Source: Nitrosovibrio sp. Nv17
Lineage (GTDB): Bacteria > Pseudomonadota > Gammaproteobacteria > Burkholderiales > Nitrosomonadaceae
Direction: 5' to 3'
NCBI RefSeq assembly: GCF_900119085.1
Contig: NZ_FPIQ01000001.1
Coordinates: 62,001 to 126,000, forward strand
DNA: 64,000 bases
The notes under the pieces are model-generated. The model ran no database searches. It had not been told where the DNA came from and saw only the letters and a list, made by a program, of their open reading frames with translations. The position numbers were made by a program, and so were the translations under genes. This document shows, piece after piece, positions 27,146 to 38,299 of this stretch; position 1 is the stretch's first letter; each line of letters begins with the position of its first letter.

Positions 27146-28024
27146 ATGAAAAATCAAACCCCTATCCTGCTGAGTATTCTCGTCGGCCTGTTCCTGCTGG
27201 CCAGTTCGTCGTTGTATGTCGTGGATCAGCGCCAGCAGGCGATCCTGTTCCAACTGGGCGAGGTGGTCGATGTCAAGACCAGTCCAGGCCTCTACTTCAA
27301 GATCCCCGTGGCGCAGAACGTGCGTTATTTCGACTCGCGCATTCTGACTATGGATACGGCGGAACCGGAGCGATTCATCACTTCTGAGAAGAAGAACGTG
27401 CTGGTGGACCTGTTCGTCAAATGGCGCATCGTGGACGTCAAGCAGTACTACGTGAGCGTACGAGGCGATGAGATACTGGCGCAGACCCGGCTGTCGCAAA
27501 CGGTGAACTCCAGCCTGCGCGACGAATTCGGCAACCGGACGGTGCATGACGTGGTCTCCGGGGAACGCGACAAGATCATGGAGATCATGCGGCAGAAGGC
27601 GGATGCCGATGCCCGCAAGATCGGCGTGGAAGTGGTGGATGTACGCCTGAAGCGCGTGGATCTGCCCCAGGAAGTCAGCGAATCGGTGTATCGGCGCATG
27701 GAAGCCGAACGGAAGCGCGTCGCCAACGAACTGCGGTCGACCGGTGCGGCGGAATCGGAGAAGATCCGCGCGGATGCAGACCGCCAGCGGGAAGTCATCC
27801 TGGCCGAGGCCTATCGCCAGGCCCAGGAGATAAAGGGCTCGGGGGATGCCAAGGCAACGGCCATCTATGCTGCGGCCTTCCAGCCGAACCCGGAATTCTA
27901 TGCCTTCTATCGCAGCCTTGAAGCCTACAAGCAAAGCTTCAAGGACAGAACCGACATGCTGGTGCTGGAACCCAGTTCGGAATTCTTCAAGTATCTGAAA
28001 AGTGCGGGAAGGGCTGCCAAGTAG
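27146..28024 (+). CDS. hflC: FtsH protease modulator HflC
   Basis: The 292-residue partner of HflK starts with a membrane segment (ILLSILVGLFLLASSSLYVV) followed by an SPFH domain (QQAILFQLGEVVDVKTSPGLYFK, seen as VVDQRQQAILFQLG). A helical coiled coil rich in Arg, Glu and Ala follows (ADADARKIGVEVVDVRLKRVD). It begins directly after the hflK stop and is certainly in the same operon. The length is close to the E. coli protein. Confidence 0.96.
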   Translation: MKNQTPILLSILVGLFLLASSSLYVVDQRQQAILFQLGEVVDVKTSPGLYFKIPVAQNVRYFDSRILTMDTAEPERFITSEKKNVLVDLFVKWRIVDVKQYYVSVRGDEILAQTRLSQTVNSSLRDEFGNRTVHDVVSGERDKIMEIMRQKADADARKIGVEVVDVRLKRVDLPQEVSESVYRRMEAERKRVANELRSTGAAESEKIRADADRQREVILAEAYRQAQEIKGSGDAKATAIYAAAFQPNPEFYAFYRSLEAYKQSFKDRTDMLVLEPSSEFFKYLKSAGRAAK

Positions 28025-28120
28025 CCCCGAGGGCAATGCCGTCAGACGTGGGGGGTTCCGTATCGAGCCGGTCATCCGTGTAGCGTCGTGAACTGCCGGA
28101 TCGTTCACCGGGGAAGTGGC

Positions 28121-28306
28121 ATGTGGGATACCTTGTTGCTCGCAGTAGCGCTGATGCTGGTGATGGAGGGCATTCTTCCCTTCCTGATGCCCGGCGTGTG
28201 GCGCCAAACCTTCAGGAGGCTGACCGAAGCCGGAGACGGCCAGGTGCGGTTCATCGGTCTGACATCCATGTTGATCGGATTGCTGTTGCTCTATTTCGTG
28301 AACTAG
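28121..28306 (+). CDS. DUF2065 family small membrane protein
   Basis: A 61-residue protein with two hydrophobic helices (residues 3-24, LLLAVALMLVMEGILPFLMP, and 43-60, GLTSMLIGLLLLYFV) joined by a basic loop (WRQTFRRL). This is the DUF2065 (YjeT-like) pattern. Such genes commonly sit between hflC and hisZ or purA, as here. Function unknown; inner membrane. The ATG at 28121 starts the conserved region; an upstream GTG at 28088 is possible. Confidence 0.85.
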   Translation: MWDTLLLAVALMLVMEGILPFLMPGVWRQTFRRLTEAGDGQVRFIGLTSMLIGLLLLYFVN

Positions 28307-28465
28307 CAGCCTGCTTGAAGAATCGAAGTGTGTCCGGAATACCGAAGACCCGTGCCTGGCGGGAAGAATGCTGACTCCTGCGGACTTCAAGGCGGAAATC
28401 TGATGACATCCGCAAGCGGCGGCCTTCGCCGTCGTTCTCCATTTCCACGTCGTAGCGACTGAGCC

Positions 28466-29638
28466 ATGCGAAAATGGCTTCTTCCAGAATATGTCGAGGA
28501 TATTCTTCCTGCCGATGCGCTGCGCATCGAGAGGCTGCGCAGGCGCATCATCGACTGTCTGCTGGTGCATGGCTACGAGCTGGTGCATCCTCCTCTACTG
28601 GAATATGTGGAATCCCTGCTGTCCGGCAGCGGCGGCGACACGGATCTGCGCATGTTCCGGGTCGTGGATCAGTTGAGCGGTCGAATGATGGGTTTGCGGG
28701 CGGACATGACGCCCCAGACGGCCCGCATCGATGCCCACCTTCTGAATCGCCGGGGAGTCACCCGGCTCTGCTATGCGGGCAGCGTGCTGCACACGCTGCC
28801 GTCGGGACTGACGCGGACCCGTGAGCCGCTGCAGATCGGCGCAGAACTGTACGGTCATGCCGGGCTCGAGAGCGACCTGGAAGTGCAGCGGCTGATGTTG
28901 CACACGCTGGATATTGCCGGCATGGGAGCCATCCATCTCGATCTGGGCCATGTTGCCGTGTTTCGGGGACTGATCAGGGGTGCGGCCATCCCGCCCGATC
29001 TGGAAACGGAACTCTTCGGCCTGCTGCAGGCCAAGGACGTTCCCGGGCTGGACCAGCTCTGCGCCACCACCCTCAGAGACTACGCGGATGCAGATGTGCG
29101 GCGAGCGCTGCTGCTGCTGCCGGAGCTCTACGGCGGCGAGGAGATCCTGGCGGTCGCACGCGCCTCCCTGCCGGACTACCCCGAGATCCGGCTGGCACTG
29201 GACGAACTGGAAACGATCGCCCTGCAGTTGAAATCCATCGTGAGCTCGCTGGCATTCGACCTGGCGGATCTGCGAGGCTATCACTATCATAGCGGTATGG
29301 TATTCGCCGCGTATACTGACGACTATCCCAACGCCATCGCACTGGGGGGGCGCTACGACGAGATCGGCAAGGCGTTTGGAAGGGCCCGGCCGGCGACGGG
29401 CTTCAGCATGGATTTGCGGGAACTGGCACGGCTGGTGCCGTCCGAGCGTCGTCCCAGGGGAATACTGGCTCCCTATGCCGGCAACGACCCCACATTGGAT
29501 GAGAAGGTCCGGCAGCTTCGCAGCGAGGGGGAGATTGTGATCACGGCGCTGCCGGGACACGAGGTCGCGGAGGAAACGTTCGACTGCGACAGAAGATTGG
29601 TATGCCAGGAGCACTGCTGGATTGTCGTCGATGGCTGA
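28466..29638 (+). CDS. hisZ: ATP phosphoribosyltransferase regulatory subunit
   Basis: HisZ is a catalytically dead histidyl-tRNA synthetase paralogue that activates the short form of HisG, first enzyme of histidine synthesis. The 390-residue protein shows the class II fold ([52 protein letters not shown]) and lacks the anticodon-binding domain of HisS. Its presence implies a short-form HisG elsewhere in the genome. It lies between DUF2065 and purA, a common beta-/gammaproteobacterial arrangement. Confidence 0.94.
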   Translation: MRKWLLPEYVEDILPADALRIERLRRRIIDCLLVHGYELVHPPLLEYVESLLSGSGGDTDLRMFRVVDQLSGRMMGLRADMTPQTARIDAHLLNRRGVTRLCYAGSVLHTLPSGLTRTREPLQIGAELYGHAGLESDLEVQRLMLHTLDIAGMGAIHLDLGHVAVFRGLIRGAAIPPDLETELFGLLQAKDVPGLDQLCATTLRDYADADVRRALLLLPELYGGEEILAVARASLPDYPEIRLALDELETIALQLKSIVSSLAFDLADLRGYHYHSGMVFAAYTDDYPNAIALGGRYDEIGKAFGRARPATGFSMDLRELARLVPSERRPRGILAPYAGNDPTLDEKVRQLRSEGEIVITALPGHEVAEETFDCDRRLVCQEHCWIVVDG

Positions 29639-29687
29639 CATGGCATGGTGCCAATAAACCCATGAACAGAACCAACCGGATACCTGA

Positions 29688-30995
<1,308 letters not shown>

Positions 30996-31026
30996 CCGCA
31001 ATTCCGGCGCAGAGTGGTCGTCCAGA

Positions 31027-31485
31027 ATGGATGATTCGCGCATCGTGAGCGCGATTCCTGCCTACACGTTGCGTGCCGCAAGCTGGCAGCGTGATGAGGC
31101 GGCATTGCGCAGCGTGCGCGAAAGCGTGTTTGTCCAGGAACAGCACGTCCCGCCGGAACTCGAGTGGGACGGTCTCGACGCGCATTGCCTGCATCTGCTG
31201 GCGGTGGATGCTGCTGGACGCGCGCTCGGCACGGCACGCCTCCTGCTGGCGGACGGCATTCTTGGACGCATGGCGGTGCTCAAGCCAGTGCGGGGATGCG
31301 GGATCGGCAGTGCGCTGCTTGCGCGGATGGTGGAAGAAGCGAAGAAACGGCAGATGCAGGAGGTGGTGCTGAACGCTCAATTGCGGGCCCAGGCATTCTA
31401 TACCAGGTTCGGCTTCCGGGGCAGCGGCGAGACATTTTCGGACGCAGGTATCTGTCACATAAGAATGAGCCTGAAACTCACTTGA
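31027..31485 (+). CDS. GNAT family N-acetyltransferase
   Basis: A 152-residue GNAT protein. The fold is clear: early strand YTLRAASWQ, RESVFVQEQHVPPELEWDGLD (typical of the ElaA/YjcF-like acyltransferases), ending in the acetyl-CoA loop PVRGCGIGSALLARM (Q/RxxGxG/A type) and the C-terminal YTRFGFRGSGETF. The substrate is unknown; the closest named relatives act on small molecules. It follows purA at 31 bases and converges on porin 2. Confidence 0.88.
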   Translation: MDDSRIVSAIPAYTLRAASWQRDEAALRSVRESVFVQEQHVPPELEWDGLDAHCLHLLAVDAAGRALGTARLLLADGILGRMAVLKPVRGCGIGSALLARMVEEAKKRQMQEVVLNAQLRAQAFYTRFGFRGSGETFSDAGICHIRMSLKLT

Positions 31486-31518
31486 GCTCGCAGATGCGGA
31501 TGCGCAGGCTCGCGGATA

Positions 31519-32895
31519 TCAGAACGACAGCATGAAATCCAGCGACAATACCACCTGGTCCTTGTGCCTGTTGAAGGGCCGGTAGTCGACCCCGTGCAGG
31601 CCATCGGCGGAGTCGTAGCGAACATTTGGACGAACGTTGAATGATTTCATCGCGCTCCAATCCTTCTTCAGGGTCTTCATGGCCTTCCAGTTCATCCCCA
31701 GCGTCACGGCATAGTAGTCCGCCGGTGCGCTGACCGCATTGCCGAGCTGCCCCGATCCCAATGCGTAGCTGAGTCCGCGGTTGTTGGTCGCGGCACCCAC
31801 GCGACCCGGGGAGAAGACACGGAATCCGTCTTTGTCCCGAAACCACTCGGCACGGACACCGATCGACAAGTCGGGCGTAATGTCATAGTACACGTGCGTG
31901 TTGATGCCATACCATTCCGCATTCCTGGTGATTCCATTCAGCAAAACCCCTCCGGCGTAGCCGTGGTCATGCTGTAGGACGACATTCATTCTCGTGCCGA
32001 CACGGTGCTTCAGGACGACACTGTACATCCCCCATGGCTCGGTACTGCGCGTGGAGGTTTCGGCATAACTCCCGCTGAGATTGGCCGAACTGCCCATATC
32101 GTCGCTGGACCAGGTGATGCCGGCCAGTCCGCCCCAGTTTCCCAGTTGCTTGTCAAAGCCGCCATCCCAGCCACCGGTCGCACTGCCCGTCGTGGTTCCC
32201 GCCATGAGCATCCAATTCTTGCTGATGTAGTAATTCGCCAGTATGCCGGTATGGGTGAAGGGCTCACCATATTGCATGGTATAGGCATGGGAATAGAAGA
32301 AGTTGTCGGGCGCAGGAACAGACTCATAGCCAATGGGCGTATAGAAGTGCCCTAGCTTGACATTCATGCCGTTGCCGACCGGGACATATGCTTCCACATA
32401 GGCCTGCGGGATGGCGATTCCGTAGTATCGTGTCGAGGCACAGCACAGATCCAGATCCCAATTGCTTCTGGCCAGAGGCTGCCCGGAATTGACGTCGAAT
32501 GCCGGCACGCCATACGCCTGGGTGAAAATCGCATCCGTGCCGAACAGGATGTCGAAGCGTCCGCCGAAATCCCAGGAATTCCCCTCCGCCACCACGGCGC
32601 GCTCAACGAAGATATTCAACTGGTTCAATTGGAATCGGTTCGCCTGATCATCGAAGGTCACCGGTCCGTTGAAACCATCTATATTGCTCGGGTTGAAGGT
32701 CGCTCCTCCATTGATCCAGCCTCCGATCCGTATTTCGCTTTCCTTGTAGAGATCGAGCAGGGTACGGGAGGTATCATTTGAAGCAACGCCGGAGACGATG
32801 GCCTCAGTGGCGACGGCATCGGCGAATGGCTGGAACAGCAGGCTACCTACGAAGGCCGGTATCATCCGGCCTCTGCTGAATGGCAAGCATGTCAT
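31519..32895 (-). CDS. outer-membrane beta-barrel porin, BBP2-like (copy 2)
   Basis: The 458-residue paralogue of the porin at 15.1-16.4 kb. It has a signal peptide, a short linker (DTSRTLLDLYKESEI), then the barrel starting RIGGWINGGATFNPS and ending SLDFMLSF with terminal Phe. It shares long blocks with copy 1 (FNGPVTF, LNQLN, SGQPLARSNWDLDLCC with adjacent Cys 151-152, GIAIPQAYVEAY, GGWDGGFDKQLGNWGG). Substrate unknown. I start at 32895, with AAAGGGG upstream; the frame is open to a TTG at 32940. Its upstream region carries the same dyad as copy 1. Confidence 0.8.
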   Translation of the reverse strand: MTCLPFSRGRMIPAFVGSLLFQPFADAVATEAIVSGVASNDTSRTLLDLYKESEIRIGGWINGGATFNPSNIDGFNGPVTFDDQANRFQLNQLNIFVERAVVAEGNSWDFGGRFDILFGTDAIFTQAYGVPAFDVNSGQPLARSNWDLDLCCASTRYYGIAIPQAYVEAYVPVGNGMNVKLGHFYTPIGYESVPAPDNFFYSHAYTMQYGEPFTHTGILANYYISKNWMLMAGTTTGSATGGWDGGFDKQLGNWGGLAGITWSSDDMGSSANLSGSYAETSTRSTEPWGMYSVVLKHRVGTRMNVVLQHDHGYAGGVLLNGITRNAEWYGINTHVYYDITPDLSIGVRAEWFRDKDGFRVFSPGRVGAATNNRGLSYALGSGQLGNAVSAPADYYAVTLGMNWKAMKTLKKDWSAMKSFNVRPNVRYDSADGLHGVDYRPFNRHKDQVVLSLDFMLSF

Positions 32896-33251
32896 GCGCG
32901 ATGCCCCTTTCCCTCTGTATGAATAAAGCACTACATTCAAAGTAGGTATTGGGGAAACGTAGCATGATATATGTGAAATTATAGAAAGTAATTTGTTGTG
33001 AATTTGTGATCAATCCCGTTAATAACCCTCAATGCCGGCGGAATTGCCCTCATGCAGACCGGGATCAACGGTCCGGAGGCATGCCGCCAAGATGAAGGGG
33101 GAGCACCAGGGTGCAGGGCGTGGGCGGGGCACCGGAGAGGGTGATCATGTCTGCCTGCTTCTGGCCAGTCACGGTTGTCCGGACACGGGTCATCCACACC
33201 TTAAGATGGCCCCTGTTGGCGGAGCCTTCCCCACGCCGATTACCTGCGTTC
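32896..33251 (-). other. gene-free region between porin 2 and porin 3
   Basis: The 356 bases hold the porin 2 promoter region (AT-rich, with the shared dyad at 32970-32995) and the 3' end of porin 3. I see no gene and no T-tract terminator. Confidence 0.5.
32970..32995 (-). promoter_or_regulatory. dyad element shared with porin 1 upstream region
   Basis: On the minus strand AAATTA and TAATTT are inverted repeats separated by seven bases (32995-32977), followed by TCACATAT. The 14-base core ATAATTTCACATAT (32983-32970) is identical to that before porin 1. It lies 75 bases before the porin 2 start, a natural promoter distance. Confidence 0.5.
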
Positions 33252-34883
33252 CTAGAACGCAACCTGATATTGCAGAACGAATTGGCCGCGATTCGAGATC
33301 TTGTAGCCATCCGTGTTGAATATGGGTCTATTCTGATAGTCGAAGGTCAGCTTGCTGTTGTGTCCCTTGATCAGCCAGTTCACGCCGGCGTTGAATACAT
33401 TCATCTGATCGTGCAGACGTTTGAAATTGGCGCTGGTAAAGGAGAAATAAGGCATCAGCTGACCATTGTTCCCCCCCAGCAGATCTCTTGCCATGAGATA
33501 TCCGATTTGTCCGTACCAGATATCGCCGGTGCCGAACATGGGAAACGCATTCCCGCCCCCGTTCAGCGTATTGCCGCCGGTCGCAGGCGTCATCCCGATG
33601 CCGTTGGTGCGCAGATAGTTGGGCCCGTAATTGGTGTTGAAATATCCTATATAGGCGGAGATGGCCGTTTCCTTCACCTTGTCGATCGGAGCATCCAGGT
33701 AGCCTGCCACCGACCACAACGTCATGTCATGGAATTGGGCATTGGCTTCGGTGGTTCCGGTCCAGGTCGCATTCTTCTGCGTAATGAACCCCGCCTCCAG
33801 GTTGAGTATGCTCTTCTTGCCCAGATATGTTCCTTGCCAGTAGGGATTGGTGAGCGGCTCCGTATCCCAGAAATTCCAGACGTAGAAGCCCTGATAGCGT
33901 TTTTTATGCCCGACCCTGGCAAACTGAGCGTTATCCGGCGAAATGGGCTCGATCGCCACGCCGTCGGTATTGATGGGAAACGGATCGCTGGCCGTGAATC
34001 GGTAGTTGAATTTGCCGATCTGCCCCCTGAGGTAGACGCTCAGGCTCCGATTGAACAGATCGGCACGGTCGGCGGTTGCCTGTGCGAACAGCGGAATATC
34101 CATCGTCATGATCGTACTGACGCTGGGGCTGCTGAAACGGGACATGCCATTGGCCATGACCAGGCCTCCCCCCACGATCATCTGGTGGCCCTGCGTCAGG
34201 CGCAATTCCCCGAAGGCATCGTGAAAGAAAGCTTGGATCTTCCTGTTGCCGAGATTGTCCGGTCCGCTATTGGTGCCGCTGCCGTTTTGCGACAGGAAAT
34301 TGAAATTGTTCATGCCGTACTGGGCGTAGAGATATACCCGGTCGGTGAGCTGGCTTTGCAATACGAAACGGGTCCTGCGCAGCGCGATGTCCTGCGTGTC
34401 ATCCACAGGCTGGCCCAAGACACTGGAACCGGGATTGTTCTGCTCATACCGCAACCATGCCTGGTTCAGGAAGCCGATCTTGACGTACTGGCTTCCATCC
34501 CCGTTCAGGTTCCATTTGAAGGGATCCTTTTCCTTCCAGTTTGCATAGCCGAATCCGTCTTTCTGGGAATCCGAGTCCTTTCCCGTCGATTGGCCGGCGG
34601 GATCGGGATTGACGGCGATGGACGGATACTTCTGTATCTGCGCGACGCCAACATCCTGGTCCTTCTGGGCAGCCGGGACCTGCTGCCCTGCAACTGGATT
34701 GGCGGACGACGAGGCCGGTGCGTCGGGAATCTTCTGAAAGGAACCCATGTGCACGCGTCCCGGGCCGGGCTCCGCATAGATTTGCTTGGTTGCGGTGTCT
34801 ACGTACAGATCGATGGCCTGCGCGAACACGGCGCTGGGCAGGAGGCAGCAGGTAATCAGGGTAAGTGGCAAGCTTGGCTTCAT
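33252..34883 (-). CDS. outer-membrane porin (OprP/OprO-like type)
   Basis: A 543-residue protein with a signal peptide (cleavage after FAQA near residue 23), then about 90 residues of low-complexity Pro/Gln/Ser linker that begins DLYVDTATKQIYAEPGPGRV. A beta-barrel ends with VLQYQVAF and terminal Phe. The pattern (KIGFLNQAWLRYEQ, RRTRFVLQSQLTDRVYLYAQYG) resembles phosphate-selective type porins, but the anion specificity cannot be read from sequence. It is not visibly related to the two BBP2-like copies. It lies upstream of a phosphate transporter and polyphosphate kinase, so phosphate uptake is a reasonable but unproven role. CGGAG precedes the ATG. Confidence 0.75.
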   Translation of the reverse strand: MKPSLPLTLITCCLLPSAVFAQAIDLYVDTATKQIYAEPGPGRVHMGSFQKIPDAPASSSANPVAGQQVPAAQKDQDVGVAQIQKYPSIAVNPDPAGQSTGKDSDSQKDGFGYANWKEKDPFKWNLNGDGSQYVKIGFLNQAWLRYEQNNPGSSVLGQPVDDTQDIALRRTRFVLQSQLTDRVYLYAQYGMNNFNFLSQNGSGTNSGPDNLGNRKIQAFFHDAFGELRLTQGHQMIVGGGLVMANGMSRFSSPSVSTIMTMDIPLFAQATADRADLFNRSLSVYLRGQIGKFNYRFTASDPFPINTDGVAIEPISPDNAQFARVGHKKRYQGFYVWNFWDTEPLTNPYWQGTYLGKKSILNLEAGFITQKNATWTGTTEANAQFHDMTLWSVAGYLDAPIDKVKETAISAYIGYFNTNYGPNYLRTNGIGMTPATGGNTLNGGGNAFPMFGTGDIWYGQIGYLMARDLLGGNNGQLMPYFSFTSANFKRLHDQMNVFNAGVNWLIKGHNSKLTFDYQNRPIFNTDGYKISNRGQFVLQYQVAF

Positions 34884-35205
34884 CAGGCGCTCCGGACTCT
34901 AGAATGAAAAGACGCGATATATGCAAGGATGCTTGCCCGTAGTGGGCGGTATGCGAAGGCGTCGCCGCGACGTCCCTGCAATTCGAAACACCAGCATGGA
35001 AGAGAAGAAATTAGCATGCCCGATGTCAAGCAAACATCATGGATTTGTTGTTAAATTGTTAAGGGCGGCAATTTCCATGCGCAAGGCGACCTGGCGGCGC
35101 GGACGCCAAGGGTGCGATCGGTCGGGCGGAAATGGGTGGATCGGAGAAATGCGGGGCTGGCGTTGCGGGAAAGTCTGCAAGAACGTGAGGCAGGTCTGGT
35201 GGACT
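34884..35205 (-). other. gene-free region upstream of porin 3
   Basis: No credible gene in these 322 bases. Part is AT-rich (around 35040-35060), and a TTGACA is present on the minus strand near 35027-35032 without a good -10. The porin 3 promoter is probably here. Confidence 0.4.
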
Positions 35206-35595
35206 CTACCCTCCTGCACCCCCAGCTGAAATATTGGTGTCCACGTCCGGATCCGGTCCTCGAGGACGATCGGGCCCGTAGAAAATCCGTATGAGTTTGT
35301 CGAGGAATCCTTCTTCCTCAGGGGGCAAGGATGGGTCTTCTCCCCATTGGCGTTGCGTAGGGCGTGGAGGATCGGAGGGTTTCTCGCCCCGATTCGGTGT
35401 TTTCGCATCGGCACTTCTCAGCGGAGTCTTCTTCTCCTCGGCGAGAGCGGTCCCCGGCAGTTCAAGCACCGCAGGCTCGTGGCCATGTGGATCGACCCGA
35501 GCATGGAGTACCTCGGCAGGAATGATGCTCGCAATTCCGATCAGGATCACGGCAAGTCCCGTGGAGGCGGTGTTTTGGAACGTGTCACCATGCAT
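35206..35595 (-). CDS. small predicted membrane-anchored protein, unknown
   Basis: I do not recognise a family. The 129-residue frame has a good Shine-Dalgarno (GGAAGG, five bases before the ATG) and one hydrophobic segment at about residues 11-29 (STGLAVILIGIASIIPAEVL). A long polar tail follows, rich in Pro, Asp, Glu and Arg (PSDPPRPTQRQWGEDPSLPPEEE), and it ends DTNISAGGAGG. It could be a signal-anchored periplasmic protein. It lies upstream of porin 3 on the same strand, 322 bases away. Real coding is likely but not certain; the frame is open upstream to 35688. Confidence 0.5.
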   Translation of the reverse strand: MHGDTFQNTASTGLAVILIGIASIIPAEVLHARVDPHGHEPAVLELPGTALAEEKKTPLRSADAKTPNRGEKPSDPPRPTQRQWGEDPSLPPEEEGFLDKLIRIFYGPDRPRGPDPDVDTNISAGGAGG

Positions 35596-36681
35596 TGCCG
35601 CCTTCCAGGTCGCGAGTAGGGACAGGGCAGGGGCGATACCCTTCCTCAAGAGGGATCCATGTTCCGTCCGTCCAGCTGCTTCTTCCATTTCGCCAGGTTC
35701 CCGTTAAGGTTGCGCGCTGCGGACCGAGTGATTCATGAGCGCAGGTGAGGCAGCCCGATCCATATTCTCTCCTGATTTGTTGCGGCGCTGCAACATACCG
35801 GCAGCGAATGGCATAAGGCGTCCCGTACCCGGTAGCCGGCACCCCATATGCTTACTCATGGTCCATCGAAGATCGCCGGAAAAGCGGCACGGATCTTCAG
35901 GAAGAAGTATTCCTGGTCCGATCTTCGTATGCCCCGCTGATTCGCTCCACGCTGTTCCGTGATGAACCTTATTCATCCGGTTGACGGATGCGCGCTCGTC
36001 GAGTGCGCTCGCCGAAACGGTCTTGCGTTTCCAGTCTGTCCGTTCATGTTCGGAGAGTACGGGGCGATGGTGATGGACGCCTTTGGCAGCCCTATCAGAG
36101 CAGGGAAGACCCATCATGCGCGTTAATATGTTGATGGCATCTATATGCGAATCCGGTGCCCATGTCTATTCAGCTTAGCACAGCACCGGTGAAGAAAATG
36201 TCATCTTGTTGTAAGAGATTCATCAGGATGGCAAGGAGCAGCTTGTTTCCGGGTCCATCCATTCCGCTTTCTGCCGGGTTTTCAGATATACGGCGGCGAG
36301 TGCCCCGCCGATTCCTTCTTCCTCCAGACGCATGCTGCGGTATCACCCAGGAGGGAGATCGCGGCAGGGGTCGGCCATAATGACGGCCATTGCCGTCATC
36401 CGTATGCACGGATGGTCTGCAGCGCATTCCGGAGGTCATTCCACGGTGGGTGCAATATATTCTCCCCGGCGCACCGTGGCAGCCCGCGCGCTCGATACCA
36501 GCATGGGCGGGTGCAGGCAGATGAGCAGGCCTCCCGTCGGATTCCGCCTGCCGTGGAAGACTTGCGAACCGATGCAGGGAAGGTGATGCGCACCCCGGAC
36601 CGTCTGGAGGATGATTGTAATATTTCTGCATAATAACGCTGCTAGGATTTTTCCATCCAGTTTCCGCAAGCAGGTTCCTCC
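35596..36681. other. 1.1-kb region without a convincing gene
   Basis: Open frames exist on both strands (for example 35704-36117 and 36170-36631, both minus), but their translations are rich in Arg, His, Gly, Cys and Pro in the way of random GC-rich DNA. None has a signal peptide, family motif or good ribosome-binding site. It must hold the promoters of the small unknown gene (minus) and pit (plus). An AT-rich patch at 36611-36640 just before pit may be its promoter. Confidence 0.5.
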
Positions 36682-38289
36682 ATGACCACAGTTGGGCATT
36701 TCACGCCGGTTTCCTCCGATCCTCGTCCCGAGCTCGATCACCATGCGGGCCTCGCCACCGTCCTCATTTTTTTCGGCCTGCTGGCCGCGGGTCTGGCGTT
36801 TGCCGCATACAGCTTGACGACGGACATCAGCGCCGCGGGAGACGTGGCCATCGCCTGGCTGCCTTATATCCTGCTGGGAATCGCGCTGCTCATCGCGCTC
36901 GGCTTCGAGTTCGTCAACGGTTTCCACGATACGGCGAATGCGGTGGCCACGGTCATCTACACGCACGCGCTACCCGCCAACTTCGCCGTGCTCTGGTCCG
37001 GGCTGTTCAATTTTCTCGGGGTGCTTTTCTCGAGTGGCGCCGTTGCCTTCGGCATCATTTCCCTGCTGCCGGTGGAGTTGATCCTCCAGGTGGGCTCCAG
37101 TGCCGGGTTCGCGATGGTGTTTGCCTTGCTGATCGCGGCCATCGTCTGGAATCTAGCTACATGGCTGCTGGGGCTGCCGGCGTCTTCCTCCCATACCCTG
37201 ATCGGCTCCATCATCGGCGTCGGCATCGCGAATGCACTCATGCACGGACGTGACGGCACCAGTGGCGTGGACTGGGGCCAGGCGAGCAAGGTCGGCTACT
37301 CTCTTCTGCTCTCGCCCCTCATCGGCTTCCTCTGCGCTGCGCTCCTGCTCCTCACGCTGCGCGCCCTGGTCAAAAACCAGGCGCTCTACCGGGAACCGAA
37401 GGGCAATACGCCGCCGCCCTGGTGGATTCGTGGCCTGCTGATCCTGACCTGTACCGGGGTTTCATTCGCCCATGGTTCCAACGATGGACAGAAGGGAATG
37501 GGGCTGATCATGCTGATACTGATCGGTACCGTGCCCACTGCCTATGCCTTGAACCGCGCGATGCCCGTGGACCGGGTGACGCAGTTCGCGGCAGTTGCGC
37601 ATGTCACCGAGGAGGCCTTGCTCGGCACCGGCACCGGGGCGGTTCCTGCCGATCCTCGCCAGGTGCTTTCCGAGTACGTGCGCACGCGGATGTACGATGC
37701 CGCGGTTTTGCCGGCGCTTGCCGGCATGGTCGGCGACATCGGCAGGCAGGTGAAACAGTATGGCAGCCTCGCTCGGGTACCGATGCAGGCGATCTCCAAC
37801 GTCCGTAACGACATGTACCTCACTTCCGAAACCATTCGTTTCCTGGAAAAGGATGAGGCAGTGGGGCTGGATGAGGATACCCGCGCCAACCTCAAGGCCT
37901 TCAAGAAAAATATCGACGATGCCACCAAGTTCATTCCGCTCTGGGTGAAGGTGGCCGTGGCAGTTGCTTTGGGGCTGGGCACCATGGTGGGATGGAAGCG
38001 CATCGTGGTGACGGTGGGCGAGAGAATCGGAAAATCCCACCTGACCTACGCCCAGGGCGCGTCCGCGGAACTGGTGGCCATGGCCACCATCGGCGCCGCC
38101 GACCTCTACGGCCTGCCGGTTTCCACCACCCAGGTGCTGTCATCGGGCGTGGCTGGTACCATGGTGGCCAACCAGTCCGGCCTGCAATGGGGTACCGTGC
38201 GCAACCTCGCCATGGCCTGGGTGCTGACGCTGCCTGTCGCGATGCTGCTTTCCGGTTCCCTGTACTGGTTGTTCGCAACCCTATTCTAG
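36682..38289 (+). CDS. pit: PiT family inorganic phosphate transporter
   Basis: PiT carriers import phosphate (often as a metal-phosphate) driven by protons or sodium. The 535-residue protein has both halves of the inverted signature, GFEFVNGFHDTANAVATVIYT near residue 75 and the FAHGSNDGQKGMG repeat near residue 260. Ten to twelve membrane segments are visible, with a cytosolic loop of about 120 residues (roughly 300-420) between them. This longer form is common in proteobacteria. PPK2 follows ten bases later, so imported phosphate and polyphosphate use are probably expressed together. Confidence 0.93.
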   Translation: MTTVGHFTPVSSDPRPELDHHAGLATVLIFFGLLAAGLAFAAYSLTTDISAAGDVAIAWLPYILLGIALLIALGFEFVNGFHDTANAVATVIYTHALPANFAVLWSGLFNFLGVLFSSGAVAFGIISLLPVELILQVGSSAGFAMVFALLIAAIVWNLATWLLGLPASSSHTLIGSIIGVGIANALMHGRDGTSGVDWGQASKVGYSLLLSPLIGFLCAALLLLTLRALVKNQALYREPKGNTPPPWWIRGLLILTCTGVSFAHGSNDGQKGMGLIMLILIGTVPTAYALNRAMPVDRVTQFAAVAHVTEEALLGTGTGAVPADPRQVLSEYVRTRMYDAAVLPALAGMVGDIGRQVKQYGSLARVPMQAISNVRNDMYLTSETIRFLEKDEAVGLDEDTRANLKAFKKNIDDATKFIPLWVKVAVAVALGLGTMVGWKRIVVTVGERIGKSHLTYAQGASAELVAMATIGAADLYGLPVSTTQVLSSGVAGTMVANQSGLQWGTVRNLAMAWVLTLPVAMLLSGSLYWLFATLF

Positions 38290-38299
38290 TTTTCACTCC

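Noticed and set aside
35704-36117. 137-codon minus-strand open frame
   Set aside because: Composition typical of a random frame in GC-rich DNA, no signal, motif or ribosome-binding site.
36615-36632. Pho-box-like TTGTAAT-ATTT-CTGCATA before pit
   Set aside because: The second half matches only three of seven positions, much weaker than the box before pstS.
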